64,000 bases of DNA from Promerops cafer (Eukaryota > Chordata > Aves > Passeriformes > Nectariniidae): assembly GCA_013398275.1 (NCBI GenBank), contig VZSE01013368.1, forward strand, positions 1,797,082 to 1,861,081. Reading direction: 5' to 3'. Position 1 is the first letter of the stretch, and every line of letters starts with the position of its first letter. The notes below the pieces were generated by a model. That model saw only the letters and a program-made list of their open reading frames with translations. It was not told the DNA's origin and searched no databases. Below, in pieces: positions 1 to 13,300 of this stretch. The position numbers were made by a program, and so were the translations under genes.

Positions 1-3000
1 TAATATCTTCCAGAGTATCCTGTTAGCAGCACCAGTAAATATGTCATGCTAAATGCAAACTCCCCAGCTATCTTCAATTGAATAAACAAAAGCTGAGTAA
101 ATAAGGCTGTGAAAAACAATAGTCTGCTCTGTTCTGTGAGTGTCCTGGTATATTCATTAGATGCAAACACAAGCTAAAAATGCTGTATCTATTACTGTAG
201 GGGAAAAATAAAACTACAAAAGGATATAGTGCTCTGTATTGTATTCCATTCACATTCCAATTAACCTTGGAGATTGTTTTTGAGAGCTGTTCTCTTTATC
301 TTATATAGCCACCAAGTTAAAGGAGGTGAATAAGGGTTGCTATGTAGCTAGGCTCTTCTGTCGTATGCTGTAGTTTTACTTTCAGAAGATTTAATGTAAG
401 GTCTTCTTCAGTGGAGGACTACATTTACTGCAGCAGCAAAGCAAGTTTTATTCTTACTCAGGCAGGATGCCTCATGGAGAGATACCATATGGGGAGTGTG
501 TATTTTTAGCAGGCTCTGAGCCTATTCCAAACTTGTGGAAATCAGATGTGGAGGGAGTGGCTCTTCGAGTTAGAGTTGAGGGCCTCTTCACTGCTCAGTC
601 AAAGAAGCTTAAGCACTTTCTGTCATCAGTAATTTGCTGCCATCTCCCAGTTAAGTAAAACTTTGGGTTGTTAGTTTTGAGTTGGTTTTTGTTGGTTTAG
701 GTTTAGTGACATTTTCTTTTGAATTTTTTAAGACAATCGAGTTTATTGTGATCCTCTGTCCATTCTCTCTCCTCAAGAGATAATTATGGGCTCACTAGAA
801 TGACTTCAGAGAGACAGGTACATAAAGTATGAGTGGCTTTATGTAATGGCTTCAGCATTCTGGTCTGTAACATCATCCCTCATGGCCATTGCACACAGTG
901 GGGTTTGGTAGAGGATCTCACCTGCTTCACTTTCTAATTTTTTTTCCTTTCTTTGTACTTTGCCCAGTTATCCCTGTTGCATGTTACAAGTTAATGCTCT
1001 ATTTGTGGTTTTGTACACTTTAATCAAATGTCGTGTCCTTTGTGTCTGATACTTTATATTTCCAGTGTCACTTTACATGTGGGGGGTTTTTGTAAGCTGT
1101 TTAACACTTTGGATCCAGGTTTTCTGCTGCTTTTATGTTCTGTTTAATCTGAGTTTTCCTATTTGCTTTGCTAGCAAACACAACTTAGTTTGTCAGGTCT
1201 GTTTTTCCTCTGTTGTTCTTGTTTTCTGTATTGACTTTGACCTGTGAGTGAAGGGATGATCTTGACTCCAGCTCAGCCTCTACTCCAAAGGAAGCATTGT
1301 TGGATTCATAGCTTGGTTGTGCTCCTGTTGCTGGGATTAGTTTTTCCCATTAGTTTTGATACCTTCCTGTGGATTTGAACCAAACCCATCATCATTTTAA
1401 AATGAATCATTTTAAAGGCTGTAACATTCCAAATAGACTTTATTTTAAACATCCAAAGAGCTTAGTTTTTCCAGTGCTTCTCTAATTTTCCATGTAAAAC
1501 TGTTGGACTAATTTAAGATACTATTTCTAAGTAGAAGTGTGATCTGCCTACTTACAGAACACCATGGCAAAGCACACTGTGGTATAAATGTACAGCACTA
1601 GACGCAATTTTAGTAGTGTGAATAAATATGTTTAGGGGAATGTAAGAGTCCTTATTTTTAACATTTCTTACATCAAATTTCTAAAATTATTGCAGTTATA
1701 TCTACAATATTGCACTTTCAGTTCAGTAAGTAAAAAAATGAGTATGTGATGACGTATTTTATATACATTTAATGGGGGAAGCTAAAGTGTGAATGAGTTC
1801 ATTTACTGCAACTGGTGAAGGCAGAATTGTATAGCAGAAAAAAAGGAAAATGCCTTACTTAGCAAGATAATTCTTTGAAGGGATTACTTTTTCAAGAGGA
1901 AAATATGTAATATAATACAGAAGGATTAAAAAATGCTGCATGAAAGGTAGCAATGCATTCCTACTTCCACATATATGCCCAGACACAGTGAATGAATTTA
2001 AAGGTAACCCTGTGCTACAAACCAGTTCATTTCTGAATAAATGGGGAAGTATTAAGTATATTTAAATTCATAGATTGATATGCGGGTTTTGAAGTTTACA
2101 GCTTCCAAAAGGGAAGTAATTTTGGAAGCAGTCTTGTGTAAGGTGGATATTAGAGACCTTAAGTGGATGTCTGTACAGGCACGTGTGTGCATGCCATGGG
2201 TCATCTCTTTGCTGAAGCCTCAGGAAAGAATTGACTGAGTGCATGCACTTCAATTCAGTTGTATCAACTTATCCACAGACAAATAACTTAGTCTATATAA
2301 AATAATAACATTATTTAACAGTGAGGAGGATAGAAGATTGTTGCTGTTAAACCTGAAGTAACCTTTATACATGTTTTTATTTGTCTGTGCTTGTTTCTTG
2401 TTTCGTTGCTTTGTTTCAGGAAAAAGAATTCTAAAGTGCCATTGATGTCTAATTGTGTTTAATCAGGAGGTAATCAGCAATCTTAACTTAATGATCTTGT
2501 CTTCTGATGGAAAATTTTATTTTTAGTTTTTATGTAGAAGTTCAGATATCACTAAGAAAAACACACTCAGTGAAGCTTAAAGTTAATCTGTTCAGTGCTT
2601 GTTTACACCCTATTGCTTACCAAGTAGCTTTTCCTGCCATCAACACCTTCACAATTTTTTGTTACTTTTCTTTGCATCAGTTCTCTATTTAAAAAATTAA
2701 AAAAAAAAAAAATGTATGGCAGGAGGCTACCTGTAAAATTTTAAGTTAAAACATTAGGATGACGTGATAGGGAGTACACTCCTGAAATTTTAGGTAGCAG
2801 GTGCAATGGTAACTGCTTTCATATGTAATTTTAACTATTGTCCCTTTCCTTTCTTTTACTTTCCTTTCTTGGGGAAATGTGGCTTTCTGGAAGTCCTTGT
2901 GTGTCCGAGAAGCTGTAATGTCTGGAAGGAATAGTCATTTTTTTGGTACAAGAATAGAATAGCCAGGAATAAACTCCTAGCCTGAAGTAAAAGGCTTGTT

Positions 3001-6000
3001 ACAGGTGCCAGAAAAGGCACCGTGTACCAAGGTGTGGAGAAAACAACAAACATTAGAAAAAGAAGGTCGTTTTTGTTTGTCATTTTGTGGTGTGAAGGAT
3101 TATATTCTGAAGGCTTTGTGTAATGCAAGAAAGATGCTTTTATTTTTTATTTGTCATGTGTCGTACTGCTGGAGACTGCACACTGCTATAATTTGGCAGC
3201 CTTTTATAATTTGAGACTGTGTTTCTCATGGATAATTGTTCTTTGTAGGGAGTCTTGTTCTTTGAATGTTATGTACAGCTTCATACTCTTCCTTTCAGCA
3301 CCTGCTGCTTTGGTTTTTTTTAACTACATGCCCCTTCCCATTTGAATCACTGTGGAATGCAGTCTATCCCAAGGTTTCTTTGGAATAAATTTCCAAATTT
3401 CATCTAATGATATTGTGGACTTGTTTTATTTTATTTTGTAGCTATAAAATAATCTTACTGTTTTGGCTTGTGAGGTTTATAACCTCATAAGATTTCTTGT
3501 TGCTGTTATCTATAAATGCCTCTCCAAAGTTTAAGGGTCACAAGTCTTATTAAATAAACACGCACAGAATCTATTCTATTTAATTGGCAAGCTGTCTAGG
3601 TGACTTAAAACTGTAGAAGCTGTGCTTCTTAATATGTCTATAACTACAATGAGAGAAAAAATGAAACTCCACAGTATTTATTTTACCTTTTTGTTTTATG
3701 GGCTCTGCCTGCAATTGTAAGAAAAGCTTCGTCTTGGGAGTAAAACATATCTAAAGAAATATTGGCTCTGAAGATCATTCTTTAAAGAATTTAAAATACC
3801 ACTGAGAAATGTGAAAATTAATTCAAAATGTTACATTATCTATGGTTTAACATGGGAACTGTGTGATGGGAATTTCCCTTTAGCAGGATAATTTCAGTTT
3901 TTTCAAATAAATGAATCACGTGGGAATTTCTGTTAATTATAACCATGGTTTTGTATCATTACATTAATTGCTGGATCAAATAGCAGTATTTAGAATAATG
4001 TTAGTCTTAATACTGTTTTATTTTTCTTAAAAATTGCATAGTTTTTTATTATTATTTTCATGTGTGGAGTATTATGAATATTCTGGAAGCTTGATGTTCG
4101 TGCACACTCTTACTTATTCAGCAAAGATTTTATGTGCTGAAAAGGTAGTCAAGGTCAAAGTCACTGGAGGGCTTACCCATTTAAAGCTGATCTGTATCTG
4201 AATTGCTTCATGGGCTGACCTAGAGCTTGTTTTAGAGCTTCTTTGAATACTGCTGCATTTGTGGTGAAATAAAAAGTTGTGACTTTTGAGTTTTATTTAA
4301 AGTTTTGCTGAATAAATCCAAAGAAATTTTGTGATGTTTCCTCTGTATGTTGGGTATGGAGAAGTGGAATGCAAACTAAAAAGGACTTTTAAGGAGCCAG
4401 TCAAATCTGCAGTGGTTGGGCTCTCCATCCTTTCCCTTGTGCTGGTAGCATAGAGAGCACTGAGGCTCGGAACTGAGGAAGAAATGCAGGATGGTTTAGC
4501 TCAATTGTTGATGCACTTGCAAACCCAGTGCAGGAAAAATTAAAATGCAAATTAGTACCTTTTAACTTGAAAAGGGGGACATATTGTGCTGTAACTTTAT
4601 TTTGTGGGTTTGTGCACTGGGTTTATATATTTATATGTGCACGTACATGTATACATGGGGTTTCTCTAGCAACAACTAATTATCTTGTGCATTTCTGTAA
4701 ATCTGGGAAATTTGGAACTTTTGCATTTCGGGATATGGAAAGTTTTACATGTCTGTCTTGACAGTGAAATTATTGGAAATTATTAACACTCAAAGATTTT
4801 TTCCACTTTTACGGTGTTGGTGGAATTTTGAAGGTATGTTGCCATAGCTGATTTGAGTCAATCTTGCAACACTTGCTGCTTATGCAGTTATTTATTGAGC
4901 CATCTTTTTAAAGGGAGACACGAATAGTGTTTGATTACAACCCTAAACACAGGCAAATAGAAATAGACATTTTCTAGAATAAATGTTTTATATAAATTTT
5001 AGAAAATTATATGGGTAAATATAGAAAAATATAAATGGAAGTGCCTTGCTTTGTTCTTGTCAGTACTTTCTTGCTTTTTTCTGGATTTTGTTTGCTCGCT
5101 GGGCTTAACTCTATTGATCACTTTTACAGCATGGTCTTACAAAAATTTGAACAAACAGGGGCAGTGAGCCGTAGTCTGGAGCAGCAACATTTCTCAGGCA
5201 GTTTGGTCTAATGAGAAATGCACTATCTATTTATTTTACTTCTTTAATATATATTGAAACAGAAGACGTAGGGTTGTGGTGTCAGCCCCTGTTTCCCACG
5301 CTCTGAGCTGAGTTTGACCCATCTGCAGGTGCTGCTGCGGTTTTGCTTCCTCCGGGTGCTGTCAGTGTCAGGTTACATCGTTCTCCTCCTGCGAGGAGCA
5401 GACCAAGAGACCCTTGTAACCCTCAGCTTAGGACGAGATAAATCAGTCTTTGGTGGTTTTCTAATTGCTCCACTGGTGAGCAGTGTTAACCATCCCACCC
5501 GCTCATCACTTACGAGCTCTCCTGTGGCTGATGGATCTTTCCTGCCTACAGTGTTTGGAGTTGCTTCTCTTTTCCTCTAAGTCCAGATTTGGCTCAGACT
5601 TGTGAGATGCATAAATGTACTTCGTTAAAATCTGTCTTTCTGTGTCTCAAGTGCTTCACCTTCCACAGAGCTTTAAACTGTAGTACACTTTAATGCAGAT
5701 ATTTTAGAGGGAAAAAAACTCTCTGAAGGAGCTTCGAGCAGCTCATTCAGGTGGCCTCTGTCAAGAGCACACACATCTCATTGTCTGGTTGGACAATCAG
5801 AGCTTTGCAGAGAAGAAACCTCCTTGGGTTCTATCTCTGCAATAACTCTTTTTTATAAATAAGCTAATTTACCTGATGAGATGGAGCAAAGTCAAAAAAA
5901 ACCCACCCCAAACAACAGCCCCCACACTTCATTGGAGAGTGATGGGTGGGATTAGTGGAGTTGTGACTCCATCTGATATTAGTTTGTGAGGTCAGTTCTT

Positions 6001-9000
6001 ATCACCAAAACCCAATTTATTCTATGCCTTGCAGCTGTACTGGATAAAAGACGTACAGTTTTATTATTTCATAATTTAGCAATTATTCCATCTCCTTCCT
6101 GTTGAGGGTTAGTAGTCATCTGATATGTCCAAGGACATGGAAACTTTAATTGCATATATTCAGGGGCTGGTTTTTATATATATATAAATTTTATATATTT
6201 CTGGATGATTCTTTCTCATAAGTTTGTAATAGATGGCAATCACTGATCTGTGAAATTCTATATGCATCTGTGACTATAGTTTTATAAATAAAAAATCCTC
6301 ACCAGGGGAGTTTCATCATAGTAAAGTGATGACTTTTACCATGTGCCAAGAAATAGCTTGGTGTATGCAAATTACTTCTTTCTGAAAATAATAATTTTCA
6401 ACTCCTTTGACATTTTTCATCTTATTTCACAGAAAACACTTTAGAATCTGAGCTGATTTTTTTTTTCCCTTGAACATATAGCTGAAGGACTAATAATGTA
6501 AGATAAACATATTTTTTTCTTGAAGTGGACAGAATCCAACTCAGCTGTTAATGGGCACATCTTTTATAAAAAAAATATTTTAGAAAATCCAAAGGAAAAG
6601 GAATATTAATGTAAAAAGTTGAGGACCAAGAAAGGAATTAGAGAAAAGTGACTTTAGAGAATGTGAACATGATTTAAAAAGAAGGTTTTCAGGAGCTAAA
6701 GGAAAATTCTTTTTATATCATGTGGCCTGATGTGCAGTGAAAGGGATTAAATTGAATATTGATTTTTGGAAAAGTATGACTATGCTGTTAAAATTATAAA
6801 TAAAAAAAACCCAAAACACTATACAAGAAAACAATGAAAGAATTGATCCCCAAGGAAAGTTGCAACTGAGGGCCATATTCCAGCTGCCGTGTCCTCAAGG
6901 GAGTGTCACAGATTCTGGAACTGGCAGAAATGCATTGGGCTGATGATGGAAATCAAAGAAAAAGTATCCAAGTAATTGATAGTAGGGGTGAGAATGTGAA
7001 GGTAATGATGAAGAATTCCCACCTAAAACACCTTCAGCAGTAATGAAGAGCTGATGTCCAGTGTGATGAAGGATGAAGTGCAAGGTAGTAAAAGAGTGTG
7101 GAGAGATTAGGCCATTTTTCAAGCTGGTCAAAAATAAGATAGATGAAAGAATTAATTCCTCATAATTAAAGATGTGCAAATTACTTGACTAGGCTGAAGC
7201 TTAAGCAATTGAAGTGATTTTTTTCAAAAACATAATTTAGCTTTCAAGGGGTTATAGAGAATTAACTGACTAATGAGATTGGTACTGGCCATGTCATGAA
7301 GTCTCAAAAATGTTCCAAAGGAGGAGATCTGCTTTCTTCAGATATATAGAGATAGTTTAACTTCTTCATTCCAAGTGGGGGTTTGCTCTAGATATACATT
7401 AGTCAAGGTTTATGTAATAGCATCTTTTCACTTCTAGGAGTGAGAAATCCACTTCATAAGGATAAGAAGGAGAGATGGGATTTGAGTGCCAGAAGGTGGA
7501 AAAGTGATGAAAAAAAATATACGGCCAAATGTGCAGTCCTAAAAATCTCTCTTCCATGTCTCTATGATCAGAATTCATAGGTATGTGATGAGGAATTTAA
7601 AAAGAAAGGATTTTTTTGTAAATGTATAGTTTTTCTATCGCCTTTCCTTGAAAGGACCAAACAGCTTGTACCTTTCCTGTGTCATACACTAAGTACAGGT
7701 CATCAGCTACTGTTTTGCTTTTCTCGGCACAAGAGATTATTGTGTCCTCCTGCTATGCCATAGTTGAAGCACAGCTTTTGTTTCAGTGCCTTCTCCCTTT
7801 CAAGATATTTATATCCACATCAGCTGTATTTTCAGCCAGCTGTAGGTTAAGAAAAGGAGTTTGCAACACTTAACTTTTCTTTTTATATAGTGTTATAAGG
7901 CAGAAGTTGCTTTTGGTTCAGTAGACCAGAAGAGAGTGAGAGTGTATTACGGAGCATGGTTTTACCTCTGAGACTAGATCTATATATTATTCTTCCCAGT
8001 GGGAATACTTCATGGAAGAACAGAGAGGCAGCTTTTCAGACCTTGTTCAAAGACTGGTTTAAAAACCCCACCCAAAGCAACTCTGAAATTGCCCCAGATT
8101 CCAAGTCAGAACATCAACTCTAGCAGACAGACTCCCATCAGTGTTCATATATTTATTCATCCAGTAATGCGTTCTCTGGGTGCTTTGTTACCATCTAACC
8201 CTGTCATACAGAGTACCAGGGAACATCAGAAATCTTTGGTGGCATAAGGAGGGGAGAAGGAAGATGCTGATAGGGCTAAACACAGGTGCTCGTTATTGGA
8301 CCTCACCCCAACTCGTCAGCTCTGTGCACAAATGAACGCATTCTTGTTTTGAGCCCCGATTGTGTAGAGGGGGACAGGTTTTAATACTGTGAAAGGCAGA
8401 TAACAGCTCGTAGCTGCATGTGCAGAAACCAGGAGATGTGGCCGTGGCTATGGAATGTTGCAAAGCCCAGAAATAGGCTGTACTGTTGTGCTTATGGATT
8501 TCCCTTCTCAGGGACAGAAAGTACTCTTACCTCGCTCATCAGCTGTTGGCAAGCAAGTGTTTGGTGGCAGGTATCCTGGAAATTCAATTGAATAGATTTA
8601 GGGGTGGGATTTGGAAACCACTACGGACAATACAAATAATTTAATATCTGTGGAGTTGTGACTAGTGGAAAAAATATGTTGTGGCACAAATCAAGAGACA
8701 ATAATGCATTTGCTATCCATCCAAGTTTTGTTTGACAAATAATGCTGCTTGTTTCTCTGTGTTGCTTTTGGCATTCTACCTTTTGCCTGTTTGGTGGCTG
8801 TGCTGCACACATACTGGTTCTGCTTCTAAAACTTACTGCTATCTGCAGTATTTGTTAACTTCAGTGTTTTCCTCACGGGCTCCAGATAGTTTGTTTTGCT
8901 TTGTTATTAAATAAATTATGTCAACTCTGCCAGTGCAAAATCTTAAATAGAAGCAGGGTTCTTTGATTCCTCTGAGGCTGCTATAAAGAGCAGGAAGATA

Positions 9001-10269
9001 AACTGCATTGCTTGGGATGTGTTCATTTCATTTTGCTTAGCTTACCTTGTGTGAAATGCTGTGACTACACTGTTCTCTTGCAAGGGAAAATTTCTAGGTA
9101 TTAGTTATCCCATGATGAAAACAAGTTTCCCTTTGGCAGAAAAAGTAGTCTTAGAACTGCTCATCCATCTCAACGTGCTCCATGGAGTGTCATCATGTAA
9201 TATGAGGCTGTCCTTTATTTCTCAGAGGGAACAGAAAGAAACCCTTTTACTATATTGAATTCTTGAGTTATGAATAATGCTGCTTTCCCTAATGTAAAAG
9301 AGAAGTGAATTAGTTGGTTTGCAATTTTAACTGTGCAGCTATATTACTATTAAAGATTAAAAAGCCTTAAAAGTAGAAATAACCTAGTGATGATACCTTG
9401 ATACTTTTTAATACAGATTGTCTTCCTTATTTAGGGAGTGTTTGCATCCTTCATCCTTATGTTCCTGGCCACAAGTCTGGTCCTGTGGTGCTCCTAGCAT
9501 CCTTCAGACCTGAACACAGGCTGGGTTAGCCAAAATCTGAGCAGGAGGGGCCTGTCTTTGTGGAATTTCAGACCAGAGAGCATGTAGAGCATAGTTCCAT
9601 GTTCAGAACAGAGCTCAGTCCAAGAACCAGTGGGATTGTTTTTTCCTTTGAACAGTGAAGGCACAAAATCTTCTACCCTGCTCCTTGCTGTCTTTCCTTT
9701 TCCAGTATGTTTAGAGTTTGCATGAGGTCACGTAAATCGTGCCTTTGTACATGCTAAGGAGCACCTTTGAAGATTACAGGGAGTCATGTGGGTTCTTTAC
9801 TGTGTTCTGACATACCCTGTATGCAGGGAAAAAGTGCAGAGATGCAGGGAAAAACAAATAGCAGCAAATACTGCAGCATATGTTGTTTCTGTTACATCAA
9901 CACTAAGGCTAAGGATTAAAAAAATATAAGAGGAACATGAGATTTGTCATGTGAAGCAGTAACTGCAAAGAAAGACACTTCTGTCTAGATTATAATGTGG
10001 CAAAGTTGTAGCAGTTTAAATATTTATAGTAGTTTAAAGAATGACAGGTAATGCTTAAGTCTTGCTACAACTGTCACAAATTATATTCCCTGGGTGTTTA
10101 TTGTTCTTGGGGTTTCTTTTGTTTGCTTGTTCTTAAACGATGTTTTTTGAGTCTCACATTCTGGAAGAGAATTCAATCAAATTAGATAACATAAATTTAA
10201 GTGTAGAATCACTTTCTATTTTCTGTTGGTATTACAAAATGATATTTTAACTGTCCTGTGAAGCCTTTG
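1..10269. other. AT-rich intergenic or intronic DNA, no gene seen
   Basis: I see no recognisable coding exon, RNA gene or interspersed repeat here. Open frames are short, lie in several frames on both strands and carry no family signature. Landmarks are a run of 14 A at 2699-2712, an alternating TA stretch near 6175-6187, a GC-richer patch at about 5285-5580 with an 88-codon open frame I do not recognise, and a 13-bp direct repeat (ATGCAGGGAAAAA) at 9821-9833 and 9842-9854. The composition fits unique DNA of a gene desert or long intron. Confidence 0.6.
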
Positions 10270-10330
10270 CTTTAGAAACTCAGCTTTTCTGAGTTTCTAA
10301 AGAAGTTTCCTCAGAATTTCTCTGAAGAAA
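10270..10330. repeat. Tandem pair of inverted repeats
   Basis: The first inverted repeat has two perfect 14-bp arms, CTTTAGAAACTCAG at 10270-10283 and its reverse complement at 10289-10302, around a 5-nt loop. A second, weaker one follows directly: TTTCCTCAG at 10306-10314 faces CTGAAGAAA at 10322-10330, with 8 of 9 positions complementary. Such structures may be slippage or template-switch products, or may fold in RNA. No terminal repeats or target duplication suggest a transposon. The first structure is certain from the sequence; any function is unknown. Confidence 0.85.
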
Positions 10331-13300
10331 TGTATTCCTTCCCCCTCTCTGTTCTGTTAATGGTATTCGAGCAATCCTGCCTTCTGACTGGAAAAGCAAA
10401 TTTGCTTTGTCCTTTATGAGCTGTGTTTATCCTTCATGAATATCCACAAAATTCAGCAGGGATTTGGCCAAGAAAGTTGAATCATTCCTCCAAGAGAAGA
10501 AATTATTAAATCTGGGAGGGTGGTGCTGTTTGTACAAGATCTAAAAGCAGCTTTCAGAACTTGCTAGAGAGGCTTGTGTAGCTTTAAGTAAGGAGATTAT
10601 GTAAAATGCTGACTAAAGCTGAGAGCTTGCAAAGGCTCTGCCTAGCAGAAAATTAATAAATAGCTTTTGAGTTCTCCCAGGGCAAGGACTTCTCACTATG
10701 ACATATTTTGGTTTCCTTGTTTGGCCATTATTCAACCCAAATTTCCTCATTCCATCTGTGTCAATCCTGTGTTCATCTTTCACTAATACATTAATGATGG
10801 GCTTTCTTTTGGCTTGAATGATTTTTTCTGGGTGTTCATTTTATTCTCAGAGCACGAGAGCAGAACATCCTTACCCTTATATCAATCCCACTTAATGAAA
10901 AAGAAAAGTATTTGAATTTGTTTTTAGGAGTTCATTTGAAAATTCATATGAAAGCAAACACTAATGATGGGTTGGGTTTTTTCTTGGGATGCTTTTACTG
11001 TTTGAAAAACTGATTGTACTTTTTATCTCAATACAAGGAAATGATAAAAATGAATTCAACTTGAACTGAAGTAAAAAGTTGGAGGATAAACTGAAGGATT
11101 CTTCCAAAGGGACATAAATAGCAGGGATCCCATTCTATTTCTTATCTTTACAAGATTATTTTGAACTTCAAGGAGTGTATTTTGAATAAACAACTGCATT
11201 CTACCATTGAGGATTTTTGTCCCATAACTTCACAACGTGTTTGAGTAGGTTCAGTGAGCAGGTGATGGCCTGGGATATCTCAGCTCATACTAGCCTTGCA
11301 CTGGGAAGATCAGATTCCCACATTTCATTACTATATTTTAGATATCTTCTTAATAAGAAGAAACTGTAGAAACTTCTGTTTTGTGGAATGAAATGGCTTG
11401 AAAAACACACTGGCTATAAAAATCAAATTGGGCCCAATTCTGTCTTTAATGAAGCTTAAAAAAAAGAGAAATTCTCTTGAAGTAAATGGATATCATAAGC
11501 ATTCTCAATTCATTATCAAATGCAGTATATTAGAGAAGCATAGATGTAAGAACTACCTTTTGATCATACTTCTTGAATAGCAGCCTAGTTTGAGTCTACA
11601 GTCTCCTTTTTATTAGCTTTACCTGACAAACATCAAAGAAACAAATGTTTCTATAAACTTCTATTTGTAGAAAGTGTGTAGAAAGTATCCCTTATTAATT
11701 CAGAGCCACTGAATCAGTTGTCAAAGAAAGCAGCTGTGAATTCTGATAATTGCCTAATTAATCTAATGATACATTTTTTCCTATCACGATCCATCTAATA
11801 CATTTCTGCACTGGATTTCAGTTCTGCAGCTGATTTGTTTTGATGCTGGTTTTGGATAGTGACTTTTAAAATTGAAATATGCCTAGGTGCATTAATAAAG
11901 CTGAGGAGGTAAAAGTCATTTTCCAATAATTCAATTATTCTCAGTAAATGTATGGTAATAAAAGGTCTCAAGGATGTGGGGATTTATTATTCAACTGGTA
12001 GATTCTAATTAACTACCAGAACTTGGTTAACTGGTATTTCTTCTTTCCATCATTTTTCTACCTGGGTGGAGAAAATACTGGAGTATTGAAATGGGAGGTG
12101 GCAGTCTTGGGAAATTAAATATTCTTCCAGCTCCAAGGGTGGCCAAACCACATACTGCTGCTTCGGGATAATTAGCCTACTTTGTATAGTTATTCTGACA
12201 TATTTTTCCTAAGCTTTGATTCCAGGCAGTTCTATAGTCACGCATATCACAAAACAGAGCCTCAAATGTATCTCCCCAAAAGAGCTCAGAACAAATTAGT
12301 CTGCCAAGCATACATGTGTGGATAATCAATTAAACTAATATAATCTTGATTTAAAACAAAACAAATAATTAAACACATACAGCATGTTATTGCTAAAATA
12401 CAGGCTAAAGGAAAATAGTGCAGTTAAAAATACACTACACTACTAGATAGCTACTGTCATTTTGTAAGTTATTTGATATTAATTCCAATTTTATTATCCA
12501 GTCTGTGAGTAGTAGAAAATTTCAGAGACTAAAAGGGAATTGGGAAACAAATAGTTGGCAGTAATTTAGAATTTCCTTTTTTCTTTTTTTTAAGCTCTTT
12601 TTTTTTTCTCCTGCACTGTCTGTAAACCTTTCAGCAGGACCAAATATTATGTAATAGATCCTGTTCTTTGAGGGGAAAAATTACTAGTCATCTTTTAGTT
12701 CCTGCTCAATCCAGAGAATTGACAAATGAGAATGATTTTACACATTGAGCAGATTCTGTCACTTGAAAATGTTTTCAATTCACCATAGCAGCAATGTTAT
12801 GAAATTTGTTGCATTTTTGCCGAAGCAGTGTCTTTTTGAGGAGAGCCATAGCTTTGGAATCTGTAGTCTCATATGCCATTTGAGTCTTTCCCCCTTGTCC
12901 ACTGTTAATCAGTCTTTGCTGACAGATTTGGTGACTTATGCCATATATTAATTTGGAAAATACCTTACTTAAATAACAGACAGCAGAGGCAAGGATGATA
13001 GACTGTCATGAAAAAGGCATGTTTAGGGACAGGGAGTCTGAGACTCCAGCTTTGGACTGTTGTCTTTCAATTAACCCCTGGTGCTTCAGGTGTCTGGAAT
13101 GTAAACAAATGTGATTTGAACTTGTACTGCAATTTCAGGGGTTTTTTTTAAGCTTGCATTAAATGCAGATGAAATATAAGTGAAAGTAATCTTAGCCTGT
13201 ACAATTATCCTGAAAAGCTGGAAATGGTATTTTTCAATCTAATGATTAAAGAACCAGGAACATGGGTTAATACTTCAGTGATACTGAATTGTAAAAACAT

